Below are positions 17,991 through 25,925 of a stretch of DNA of 64,000 nucleotides, in pieces. A program made the translations under genes and the position numbers. Positions within the stretch are counted from its first letter, which is position 1; each line of letters starts with the position of its first letter. Source of the stretch: Bacteroides mediterraneensis (lineage in GTDB: Bacteria > Bacteroidota > Bacteroidia > Bacteroidales > Bacteroidaceae); assembly GCF_016900355.1 (NCBI RefSeq), contig NZ_JACJKA010000005.1:1-64000 (forward strand), written 5' to 3'. The notes under the pieces are model-generated. The model did not search any database. It saw only the letters and a list, made by a program, of their open reading frames with translations, and had not been told where the DNA came from.

Positions 17991-19073
17991 ATGGCAGAAG
18001 AAGTTGTTCTTATGAAAGGTAACGAAGCTATAGCCCATGCCGCCATCCGTTTCGGCGTGGACGGTTACTTCGGTTACCCCATCACTCCCCAATCTGAAGT
18101 ATTGGAAACGCTTGCCGAACAGAAACCATGGGAAACTACTGGAATGGTCGTACTCCAGGCAGAAAGTGAGGTAGCAGCAATTAATATGGTGTATGGAGGC
18201 GCTGGTAGCGGAAAAATGGTCATGACATCCTCCTCCAGCCCCGGTGTCAGTCTGAAACAGGAAGGTATCTCCTACATTGCAGGAGCAGAACTTCCGTGTC
18301 TGGTGGTCAACGTCATGCGTGGCGGTCCGGGTCTGGGTACTATCCAGCCGAGTCAGGCCGATTATTTTCAGACTACCAAAGGCGGCGGACACGGTGACTA
18401 TCACCTCATCGCACTGGCTCCAGCTTCCGTACAGGAAATGGCCGACTTTGTAGGACTGGCTTTCGAACTGGCCTTCAAATACCGTAATCCGGCCATGATT
18501 CTGGCCGACGGTGTCATTGGACAGATGATGGAGAAAGTGGTTCTCCCGGAATTCCGCCCCAGACGTACCGAAGAGGAAATCCTGGCACAATGCCCGTGGG
18601 CTACCACTGGCTGCAAAGGGCGCAAACCGAACATCATCACTTCACTGGAACTGGATCCGGCAGTAATGGAACAGCGTAACTTGCATTTGCAAGCCAAATA
18701 TGCAGAAATCGAGGAGAAAGAAACCCGCTATGAGGAACTGGATGCAGAAGATGCGGAATACTTGATTGTAGCTTTCGGTTCATGCGCCCGTATCGCACAG
18801 AAAGCCATGGAGCATGCCCGCGAAGAGGGAATCAAGGTCGGTTTGTTCCGCCCGATTACCCTGTGGCCGTTCCCGAGCAAGGCGCTGAAAGAAAGAGCCA
18901 AACAGGTGAAAGGTATCCTGACCGTGGAACTAAACAGCGGACAGATGATTGAAGACGTCCGCCTGGCCGTGGAATGCAAGGTGCCGGTAGAACATTTCGG
19001 CCGTTTGGGAGGTATCGTTCCCGACCCGGACGAAGTAATCGAAGCCATTAAAGAAAAACTGATTCAGAAATAA
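17991..19073 (+). CDS. vorB: 2-oxoacid:ferredoxin oxidoreductase alpha subunit (VorB/KorA type)
   Basis: A 360-residue alpha subunit with the KGNEAIAHAAIRFGVDGYFGYPITPQSE opening, which forms the pyrimidine side of the thiamine-diphosphate site, and a TSSSSPGVSLKQEGISYIAG segment. The C-terminal third (LIVAFGSCARIAQKAME) is the transketolase C-like domain. The enzyme decarboxylates branched-chain 2-oxoacids or 2-oxoglutarate, making acyl-CoA and reduced ferredoxin. In Bacteroides this branch is usually named VorB; sequence alone does not settle the substrate. Confidence 0.88.
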   Translation: MAEEVVLMKGNEAIAHAAIRFGVDGYFGYPITPQSEVLETLAEQKPWETTGMVVLQAESEVAAINMVYGGAGSGKMVMTSSSSPGVSLKQEGISYIAGAELPCLVVNVMRGGPGLGTIQPSQADYFQTTKGGGHGDYHLIALAPASVQEMADFVGLAFELAFKYRNPAMILADGVIGQMMEKVVLPEFRPRRTEEEILAQCPWATTGCKGRKPNIITSLELDPAVMEQRNLHLQAKYAEIEEKETRYEELDAEDAEYLIVAFGSCARIAQKAMEHAREEGIKVGLFRPITLWPFPSKALKERAKQVKGILTVELNSGQMIEDVRLAVECKVPVEHFGRLGGIVPDPDEVIEAIKEKLIQK

Positions 19074-19076
19074 ATT

Positions 19077-19247
19077 ATGGATACCGATAGAATAAGAGCC
19101 GTCTTAAACGTATTGTTTATGATTGGAGCGCTGATTTCCGTAATACTCTACTTCACCTTGGGAGATGACAAAACCGTATTCTTCTACGTATGCGGTGCTT
19201 CTCTCTTTCTGAAGATGATGGAGTTCGTGTTCCGTTTCTTTCTATGA
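19077..19247 (+). CDS. small two-helix membrane protein inside the oxidoreductase operon
   Basis: A 56-residue open frame begins 3 nt after the vorB stop (MDTDRIRAVLNVLFMIGALI) and ends 21 nt before vorA. It has a first membrane segment at about residues 9-27, the polar turn GDDKTV, and a second hydrophobic segment at about 34-55 ending in FRFFL. The tight packing on the same strand and the helix-turn-helix hydropathy support a real gene. The function is unknown. It could anchor the otherwise soluble enzyme to the membrane, which is inference. Confidence 0.75.
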   Translation: MDTDRIRAVLNVLFMIGALISVILYFTLGDDKTVFFYVCGASLFLKMMEFVFRFFL

Positions 19248-19268
19248 TAACCTACAGGAGAACCTATT

Positions 19269-20042
19269 ATGACAAAAGAAGATATAATCAAACCTGAAAA
19301 TCTGGTTTATCAGAAGCCTCGGTTGCTGAACGATAACCCGATGCACTACTGTCCGGGATGCAGCCACGGAGTAGTCCACAAACTGATTGCCGAAGTCATC
19401 GACGAAATGGGTATGGCCGAGAAAGCCGTCGGAGTAAGTCCGGTGGGATGTGCCGTATTCATGTATAACTACCTGGACATCGACTGCCAGGAAGCCGCAC
19501 ACGGACGTGCGCCTGCCTTGGCTACGGCCATCAAGCGCCTTTGGCCCGACCGTCTGGTATTCACCTATCAAGGCGACGGTGACCTGGCCTGCATTGGTAC
19601 GGCAGAAACCATCCATGCATTGAATCGTGGTGAACACATTGCCATTATTTTCATCAACAACGCCATCTACGGTATGACCGGCGGACAGATGGCTCCGACC
19701 ACACTGGTGGGCATGAAAACTTCTACCTGTCCTTACGGCCGTGTACCGGAAATCCACGGTTATCCACTGAAAATGACTGAAATCGCGGCCACTTTGGAAG
19801 GAACAGCCTACGTGACCCGCCAGTCCGTACAGTCAGTTGCCGCTATCCGTAAGGCCAAGAAAGCCATCCGCAAAGCTTTTGAATGCTCCATGCAGAAAAA
19901 AGGCTCCAGCCTGGTAGAAATCGTATCTACCTGCAACTCCGGATGGAAGATGTCACCCGCCGATGCCAACAAATGGATGGAAGAACATATGTTCCCGTTC
20001 TACCCACTGGGCGACCTGAAAGATACTACAGATATTAAATAA
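19269..20042 (+). CDS. vorA: 2-oxoacid:ferredoxin oxidoreductase beta subunit (VorA/KorB type)
   Basis: This 257-residue subunit holds the thiamine-diphosphate pyrophosphate-binding site. The HYCPGCSHGVVHKLI opening supplies a cluster or cofactor Cys pair. The GDG motif in FTYQGDGDLACIGTAE and the Mg-binding NNAIYGMTGGQMAPTT stretch follow. It pairs with the VorB alpha chain upstream and the gamma chain 14 nt downstream. The length agrees with KorB/VorA families, which are shorter than pyruvate oxidoreductase beta chains. Confidence 0.9.
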   Translation: MTKEDIIKPENLVYQKPRLLNDNPMHYCPGCSHGVVHKLIAEVIDEMGMAEKAVGVSPVGCAVFMYNYLDIDCQEAAHGRAPALATAIKRLWPDRLVFTYQGDGDLACIGTAETIHALNRGEHIAIIFINNAIYGMTGGQMAPTTLVGMKTSTCPYGRVPEIHGYPLKMTEIAATLEGTAYVTRQSVQSVAAIRKAKKAIRKAFECSMQKKGSSLVEIVSTCNSGWKMSPADANKWMEEHMFPFYPLGDLKDTTDIK

Positions 20043-20056
20043 TCACTCGCATACCT

Positions 20057-20599
20057 ATGAAAGAAGAAATTATCATCGCAGGATTTGGAGGACAAGGGGT
20101 ACTTTCCATGGGAAAAATCCTGGCATACTCCGGGCTGATGGAAAACAAGGAAGTGACCTGGATGCCTGCCTACGGTCCCGAACAGCGCGGAGGTACGGCC
20201 AACGTCACCGTCATCGTCAGCGACGAACGTATCTCTTCCCCGATTCTCAGCAAATACGATACGGCCATCATACTGAACCAGCCTTCGCTTGCCAAGTTTG
20301 AAAACAAAGTAAAACCAGGCGGCGTACTGATTTACGACGGCTATGGCATCATCAATCCTCCGACTCGTAAGGACATCCACGTATACCGCATCGATGCCAT
20401 GGATGAAGCCAACGAACGGAAAATGGCCAAGACCTTCAACATGATTGTGTTGGGCGGTCTGCTCAAGATACGCCCCATCGTATCTATCGACAGTGTGATC
20501 AAGGCACTCCGCAAGACCTTGCCCGAACGCCATCATCACCTCATTCCGATGAACGAAGAGGCTATCAAAATCGGCATGGAAATCATCAAGGAAGTCTGA
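20057..20599 (+). CDS. vorC: 2-oxoacid:ferredoxin oxidoreductase gamma subunit
   Basis: A 180-residue gamma subunit with the diagnostic IIIAGFGGQGVLSMGKILAYSG nucleotide-type loop (CoA side) and YGPEQRGGTANVTVIVSD. It completes the four-part enzyme (alpha, beta, gamma, delta) encoded from 17728. It ends at a strong terminator at 20633-20678, closing the operon. Confidence 0.9.
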   Translation: MKEEIIIAGFGGQGVLSMGKILAYSGLMENKEVTWMPAYGPEQRGGTANVTVIVSDERISSPILSKYDTAIILNQPSLAKFENKVKPGGVLIYDGYGIINPPTRKDIHVYRIDAMDEANERKMAKTFNMIVLGGLLKIRPIVSIDSVIKALRKTLPERHHHLIPMNEEAIKIGMEIIKEV

Positions 20600-20632
20600 T
20601 TCTCATCGGAAACTGATATAACTTAAAAACGG

Positions 20633-20678
20633 AAAGGCTGCAAGGAAATTTATCAATCGAATTTCCATGCAGCCTTTT
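20633..20678 (+). terminator. intrinsic terminator of vor operon
   Basis: AAAGGCTGCAAGGAAATT pairs with AATTTCCATGCAGCCTTTT, an 18-bp stem with one mismatch. Confidence 0.85.
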
Positions 20679-20757
20679 GTTTGCCATACACTTTCCGAAT
20701 CCACCAAACTTCCCTACTTTTTGAAAGGCACAACCGCCCGTTTTCGCTTTTTTATTG

Positions 20758-20765
20758 TATCTTTG
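20758..20765 (+). promoter_or_regulatory. -7 element immediately before porin start
   Basis: TATCTTTG lies only 7 bases upstream of the porin ATG at 20773. It implies a near-leaderless transcript if used. Confidence 0.45.
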
Positions 20766-20772
20766 CCCCATT

Positions 20773-22860
20773 ATGAAGAAAGTACTTTTTACAGCCATAC
20801 TCCTGTTTCTGTGCGGCACATTATTTGCTCAGAACACCATTTCACAATACGGACAAGGAATGTCTGCCACCGGAATGGATAATAACAGGTATGACCGGAA
20901 TGGAAACCCGATAGATACAACTGCCGTCATCGATGCCAGCACCGTACCGGTAGGACTGAGTGCCTGGAAAATTGACACTCGCTTCGGCGAAATGACCCCG
21001 GTTCCCATAGATACTCTACAACACGGATTCCAGAACTCCAACGACACGGGAGGTCCAACCGGACACTATACATACTTAGGAAACCTCGGCGCACCGCGTA
21101 TTTCGCATGTGTTTTTCGAACGGAAAGAGAGCAGCCAGTTCTTCTTTACCGATCCGTACGACTTCACCGTGAGAAAACCGGAGGACGTGATTTATACCAA
21201 CACCAAATCACCGTTTACCAACCTGACTTATTTCAAACAAGGTGGCGGACGCAACGGAGAGGAACGCTTCAAGGCCTATTTCGCCGTCAACGTGAACAAA
21301 CGACTGGGATTCGGTTTCGATATCGACTATACCTACGGGCGTGGTAAGTACGACAGCCAGTCTACTGCCTTGTTCAACGGCAACCTTTTCGCTTATTACC
21401 ATGGCGACAAGTACGACATGCATTTCAGCTTCATCAACGACAATCTGAAAGTGGCCGAGAACGGAGGTATCACGGACGACCGTTACATTACCAACCCGCT
21501 GGAAATGGCTGAAGGAAACCGTACGTATGAAACCTACTCCATTCCGACCAACCTATCGGACATTTGGAACCATAACACGGGATATCACGCCTTCCTGACC
21601 CATCGCTACAATTTAGGGTTCTATCGTGACGTGACGACCGAAAACGATACCATTACCAAAACAGAGTTTGTACCGGTCACCAGTTTTATCCATACGGTCA
21701 ACATGGACATCAACCGGAGAAAATATATTTCTTACAATACAGACCAGAACGAGGAATATTTTGAACACAACTACTTAGGAAAAGACTCGCTGGATGTCAC
21801 CAAGAACTTCTCCATCAAGAATACGGTGGGTATCGCCCTGCGGGAAGGTTTCAACAAGTGGGCCAAAGCTGGACTGACGGTGTTTGCCAGCTTCGAACAC
21901 CGTAACTTTACCCTGACGGATACCATTACGGGAACAGCGGGCCGACGTATTCCTACCAGCCACAAGGAAAATGTGGTATCCATTGGCGGTCAGCTCATCA
22001 AATCGCAGGGAAAGACCTTGCACTACAATGTGCTGGGTGAAATCGCCATGATTGGAGAAGATGCAGGACAATTCAGTGTAGAAGGACAAGGTGACCTAAA
22101 CTTCCGCCTGTTCAATGATACAGTGCGCTTAGAAGCCAATGCCTACATCAAGAACCTGAACCCGACTTTCTACTATCGGCATTTCCATTCCAAGCACTAT
22201 TGGTGGGACAATGACCTGAGCAAAATCATGCGTACCCGTATTGAAGGAAAACTGAGCATCGACCGCTGGCGGACACAACTGAAGGCAGGAGTGGAAAACA
22301 TCACCAATTACACCTATCTTGACAATACGTCGGTAAAATACACGAACTCCAATGATGTGACCAGCTATAAGAATAACATGGCCGTCAGTCAGTATTCCGG
22401 AAGTATCCAGGTATTCAGTGCTACCTTACGGCAGGACTTCAAATTAGGAATCCTGCACCTGGATAATGAAATCACCTACCAGAAGACCAGCAACGAAACC
22501 GTATTGCCCTTACCGGAACTGGTGCTTTACCATGATTTGTATATCCGGTTCGGACTGGCCAAGAAGGTACTCCAAATTGAAATGGGAGCCGATATGCGTT
22601 ACTTCACACAATATTATGCTCCCGATTATGCACCGGCCATCGGACAGTTCTATCTGCAGAATCCAGATACTCGCTACAAAGTGGGTGGCTATCCGCTTAT
22701 CAACGGATACATCAACCTGCATCTGAAACGTACCCGTATCTTCGTGCAGATGTACAATCTGCTGCAACGTACCGGCGAGAAGAGTTACTTCCTCGCTCCC
22801 CACTACCCGCTCAATCCGCGTATCTTGAAAATCGGTATTTCATGGAACTTCTTTGATTAA
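20773..22860 (+). CDS. putative outer-membrane porin (Porin_10 family)
   Basis: A Bacteroidota-specific beta-barrel protein of 695 residues. The start at 20773 gives a clean signal peptide (MKKVLFTAILLFLCGTLFAQ); an upstream in-frame codon would add six non-signal residues. The body is rich in alternating aromatic/polar strands (YNLGFYRDVT, RIFVQMYNLLQRTGEKSYF) and ends in Phe-Asp (ISWNFFD) after a typical final strand. The family is annotated as putative porin; transport substrates are unknown. It starts a four-gene unit with the solute-binding protein 6 nt downstream. Confidence 0.82.
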   Translation: MKKVLFTAILLFLCGTLFAQNTISQYGQGMSATGMDNNRYDRNGNPIDTTAVIDASTVPVGLSAWKIDTRFGEMTPVPIDTLQHGFQNSNDTGGPTGHYTYLGNLGAPRISHVFFERKESSQFFFTDPYDFTVRKPEDVIYTNTKSPFTNLTYFKQGGGRNGEERFKAYFAVNVNKRLGFGFDIDYTYGRGKYDSQSTALFNGNLFAYYHGDKYDMHFSFINDNLKVAENGGITDDRYITNPLEMAEGNRTYETYSIPTNLSDIWNHNTGYHAFLTHRYNLGFYRDVTTENDTITKTEFVPVTSFIHTVNMDINRRKYISYNTDQNEEYFEHNYLGKDSLDVTKNFSIKNTVGIALREGFNKWAKAGLTVFASFEHRNFTLTDTITGTAGRRIPTSHKENVVSIGGQLIKSQGKTLHYNVLGEIAMIGEDAGQFSVEGQGDLNFRLFNDTVRLEANAYIKNLNPTFYYRHFHSKHYWWDNDLSKIMRTRIEGKLSIDRWRTQLKAGVENITNYTYLDNTSVKYTNSNDVTSYKNNMAVSQYSGSIQVFSATLRQDFKLGILHLDNEITYQKTSNETVLPLPELVLYHDLYIRFGLAKKVLQIEMGADMRYFTQYYAPDYAPAIGQFYLQNPDTRYKVGGYPLINGYINLHLKRTRIFVQMYNLLQRTGEKSYFLAPHYPLNPRILKIGISWNFFD

Positions 22861-22865
22861 CGGCC

Positions 22866-23684
22866 ATGAAAAAGAACAAGACTTATTATCTGCTGGGCGG
22901 CTTTATCCTTCTGCTGGTAGTCATCCGCCTCTGCTCCCATTCAGAGCCTCGTCCGGAATTCACACCACGTGACTATCCCGACATCCTCCGTTCAGGAGTC
23001 TTGCGGGCAGTCACGGAGTATAACACCCTCAGTTACCATGCCGACAAGGACAGCGTCTCCGGGTTTGATTATGAATTGCTGAGTGCCTTTGCCCAAGCCA
23101 AACACCTGCAGTTGGAAGTCACTCCCGAAATGAGCTTTGAAAAACGGCTGAAAGGTATTGCCGAAGGAAAATACGATTTGATTGCCACGGGGACTGTGAT
23201 TACTACCCGCTCCAAAGATACCCTGCTTTTCACCCATCCGTTGTGGCTGAGCAAGCAAATCTTAGTACAGCGCAAACCGGAAAAAGGAAAAGACAGCCTT
23301 TATATCCACAACCAGCTGGAATTGGGAGGGAAGACCTTGCACGTAGTCAAAGGTTCACCGGCTTTGCTGCGCCTGCACAACCTTATCAATGAAATAGCCG
23401 ATACCATCTATCTGCAGGAAGTAGACCAGTATGGCCCCGAACAACTCATGGCCATGGTTTCCGGAGGTGACATCGACTATGCCGTCTGCGACGAAAACAT
23501 CGCCAAAGGCAACATCGCATTGTATCCCAATCTGGACATTGATACCGATATCAGTTTCACTCAGTTTTATGCATGGGGAGCGCCTAAATATGCCCCTATC
23601 CTGCTCGACAGCCTGAACAGCTGGCTCGACCAGTATATGAAGAGTGAAGACTATCGGAATTTATATAAAAAATACTTTCATTAA
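22866..23684 (+). CDS. periplasmic solute-binding domain protein (SBP_bac_3, MltF N-domain-like)
   Basis: A 272-residue protein anchored by one N-terminal membrane helix (residues 7-24). The rest is an extracytoplasmic amino-acid-type binding domain: LRSGVLRAVTEYNTLSYH, GFDYELLSAFAQ, GKYDLIATGTVITTRSKDT, and the closing helix SEDYRNLYKKYFH. It resembles the sensor domain of the lytic transglycosylase MltF but has no transglycosylase domain. No ABC permease or ATPase is nearby, so it is more likely a sensor or scavenger than a transport subunit. Confidence 0.8.
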   Translation: MKKNKTYYLLGGFILLLVVIRLCSHSEPRPEFTPRDYPDILRSGVLRAVTEYNTLSYHADKDSVSGFDYELLSAFAQAKHLQLEVTPEMSFEKRLKGIAEGKYDLIATGTVITTRSKDTLLFTHPLWLSKQILVQRKPEKGKDSLYIHNQLELGGKTLHVVKGSPALLRLHNLINEIADTIYLQEVDQYGPEQLMAMVSGGDIDYAVCDENIAKGNIALYPNLDIDTDISFTQFYAWGAPKYAPILLDSLNSWLDQYMKSEDYRNLYKKYFH

Positions 23685-23696
23685 AACCACTCATCT

Positions 23697-24686
23697 ATGA
23701 TCAAACTAGATAAAGTAAACTGGGGATTCATCGGATGCGGTGAAGTCACCGAAAAGAAAAGCGGTCCGGCTTTCAACATGATTGAAGGCTCCAAAGTGGT
23801 AGCGGTCATGAGCCGTGAAGAAGAAAAAGTCAAATCCTACGCCATACGCCACCAGATTCCCCGGTGGTACACCGACGCGCAAGAACTGATTGGCGACGAA
23901 GATGTGAATGCCATCTACATCGCTACCCCTCCGTCCTCACATGCCACCTTTGCCATCATGGCCATGAAAGCCGGGAAACCGGTCTACATCGAAAAACCGA
24001 TGGCTGCCAGCTATGAGGATTGCGCCCGTATCAACCGTATCTCCAAAGAAACGGGAGTGCCTTGCTTTGTAGCTTATTACCGCCGCTACCTGCCCTATTT
24101 CCAAAAAGTACGGCAACTGGTCGACGAAGGAGAAATCGGTAACGTCATCAACGTACAGATCCGTTTCGCACAACCCCCTCGGGCCTTGGACTACAACAGC
24201 AAGAATTTACCGTGGCGCGTGCAACCCGATATTGCCGGAGGAGGTTATTTCTACGACCTGGCTCCACACCAGCTGGATTTATTGCAGGACATGTTCGGCT
24301 GTATCCTCGAAGCGGAAGGATACAAGAGCAACCGCGGCGGACTCTATGAAGCAGAAGATACCATCAGTGCCTGCTTCAAGTTCGATTCCGGCCTGCCGGG
24401 TTCAGGTTCTTGGTGCTTCGTGGCACATGAATCGGCCAAGGAAGACCGTATCGAAATCATCGGTGATAAAGGCATGATCTGTTTCTCCGTCTTTACCTAC
24501 GACCCGATAGCCCTGCACACCGAACGCGGACGCGAAGAGATTCTTCCGCCCAATCCGCCTCACGTACAGCTACCGCTGATTAAGGCCGTGGTGGAACACC
24601 TGCAAGGAAAAGCAGTATGTACCTGCGACGGCATCAGTGCCACACCCACCAACTGGGTCATGGACCGTATTCTGAACAAACTATAA
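23697..24686 (+). CDS. Gfo/Idh/MocA-family oxidoreductase
   Basis: A 329-residue NAD(P)-dependent sugar or inositol dehydrogenase-like protein. The Rossmann domain opens with WGFIGCGEVTEKKSGPAF. The conserved EKPM Lys-Pro motif (VYIEKPMAAS) sits near residue 100, followed by VPCFVAYYRRYLPYF; the C-terminal sheet includes GGGYFYDLAPHQLDLL with the catalytic-region His. No signal peptide, so cytoplasmic. It lies 12 nt after the binding-protein gene. Substrate unknown. Confidence 0.88.
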   Translation: MIKLDKVNWGFIGCGEVTEKKSGPAFNMIEGSKVVAVMSREEEKVKSYAIRHQIPRWYTDAQELIGDEDVNAIYIATPPSSHATFAIMAMKAGKPVYIEKPMAASYEDCARINRISKETGVPCFVAYYRRYLPYFQKVRQLVDEGEIGNVINVQIRFAQPPRALDYNSKNLPWRVQPDIAGGGYFYDLAPHQLDLLQDMFGCILEAEGYKSNRGGLYEAEDTISACFKFDSGLPGSGSWCFVAHESAKEDRIEIIGDKGMICFSVFTYDPIALHTERGREEILPPNPPHVQLPLIKAVVEHLQGKAVCTCDGISATPTNWVMDRILNKL

Positions 24687-24700
24687 ACTTCTTTCATAAG

Positions 24701-25861
24701 GTGAAATACCTTTCCTTGTTGACCATACTGCCTTCGTTTCTTCTCTATCCCGCCTATGGAAAGGCACAAGTAGAGAAGCGAGACAGTGTGGCCAATACGG
24801 AACCTGCTCCCGTTCCATCTTCGCGTCCCTTATTGGGCAGTCTGACCCATGACATTGTACGCTCTATCAAGTTCACCGGACAAGAAATCAAGAAAGTCGG
24901 CGTCAAGCTGAACACGGTAGATACCACCTACATCTCTCCCAACAAATATAACCTGGCTTTCATGTTGGAACAAAGTTCCTGGTATGAGCACTACCGCCTG
25001 GGAAGCAACGACGGACAAAGCCTGAGCTTCGCACCCAACATCAATACCAAGTTAGGCGTGTATTTCGGATGGAGATGGATTTTCTTAGGAGTCTCTTTCG
25101 ACATCAGAGACTTGCTTGGAAAAGGGAAGAACAAGGCTCCCCGAAAAGAATTTGTGTTCAACTTGTACAGTGCCAAATTCGGTGTCGATCTCTATTACCG
25201 AAAAACGGGAAGTGACTTCAAGATCTCTTCCTACGAGAAGTTCAATCTGAGCAAGGACTACACGAACACCCCGTTCAACGGCTTCCAAAGCGACATCAAG
25301 GGACTGAATGCCTACTGGATTTTCAACCACAAGCGTTTCTCCTATCCGGCCGCTTACAGTCAGTCGACCAATCAACGGAAAAGCTGCGGCTCTTTACTGG
25401 CAGGATTCTCCTACTCACAGCACAACATTTCGTTCGACCATACTCAACTGCCTGATGAAATAAAACAGCAGTTGAATCCCTCCCTGCAATTCCACAGCCT
25501 GCGTTATACCGACTACAATCTTAGCGTGGGCTACGGCTACAACTGGGTATTCGCGAAAAACTGTCTGCTGAATGTATCCCTACTCCCGGCCATTGCCTAT
25601 AAGAAATCACGTATCAACGACCAACCTACCCAAAGCGGTACCAGCTGGGCACAATGGATCAGAGACATCAATTTCGATCTGATTACGCGGGCCGGTATTA
25701 CCTGGAACAACAGCAAATACTATGTGGGAGCTTCGCTGGTGCTCCACACCTACAACTACCGCAAGCCCACCTTCTCCATCACCAATTCCTTCGGAAGTCT
25801 GCGCGTTTACATGGGATTCAATTTCTGGAAAAAGAAAGAGTACCGTGAAAAAAAAGAATAA
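24701..25861 (+). CDS. DUF4421 domain protein, exported beta-barrel-like
   Basis: The GTG at 24701 is preferred because it gives a good signal peptide (KYLSLLTILPSFLLYPAYGKAQ) just after the preceding stop; the open frame extends further upstream but overlaps the oxidoreductase gene. The 386-residue product matches DUF4421: NTVDTTYISPNKYNLAFML, APNINTKLGVYFGWRWIFLG, and a final strand with VYMGFNFWKKK. The strand pattern suggests an outer-membrane or periplasmic beta protein. Function unknown. It is the last gene of the porin-led unit. Confidence 0.78.
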   Translation: MKYLSLLTILPSFLLYPAYGKAQVEKRDSVANTEPAPVPSSRPLLGSLTHDIVRSIKFTGQEIKKVGVKLNTVDTTYISPNKYNLAFMLEQSSWYEHYRLGSNDGQSLSFAPNINTKLGVYFGWRWIFLGVSFDIRDLLGKGKNKAPRKEFVFNLYSAKFGVDLYYRKTGSDFKISSYEKFNLSKDYTNTPFNGFQSDIKGLNAYWIFNHKRFSYPAAYSQSTNQRKSCGSLLAGFSYSQHNISFDHTQLPDEIKQQLNPSLQFHSLRYTDYNLSVGYGYNWVFAKNCLLNVSLLPAIAYKKSRINDQPTQSGTSWAQWIRDINFDLITRAGITWNNSKYYVGASLVLHTYNYRKPTFSITNSFGSLRVYMGFNFWKKKEYREKKE

Positions 25862-25925
25862 AAAAAGGAGCCGCCCCTCAAATTAAAGCAACTCCTCTAT
25901 TAAATAAAACAAACACAATGAACGC

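Noticed and set aside
22866-23684. The solute-binding protein as part of an ABC importer
   Set aside because: No permease or ATPase gene lies in the neighbourhood, and the protein has an uncleaved membrane anchor.
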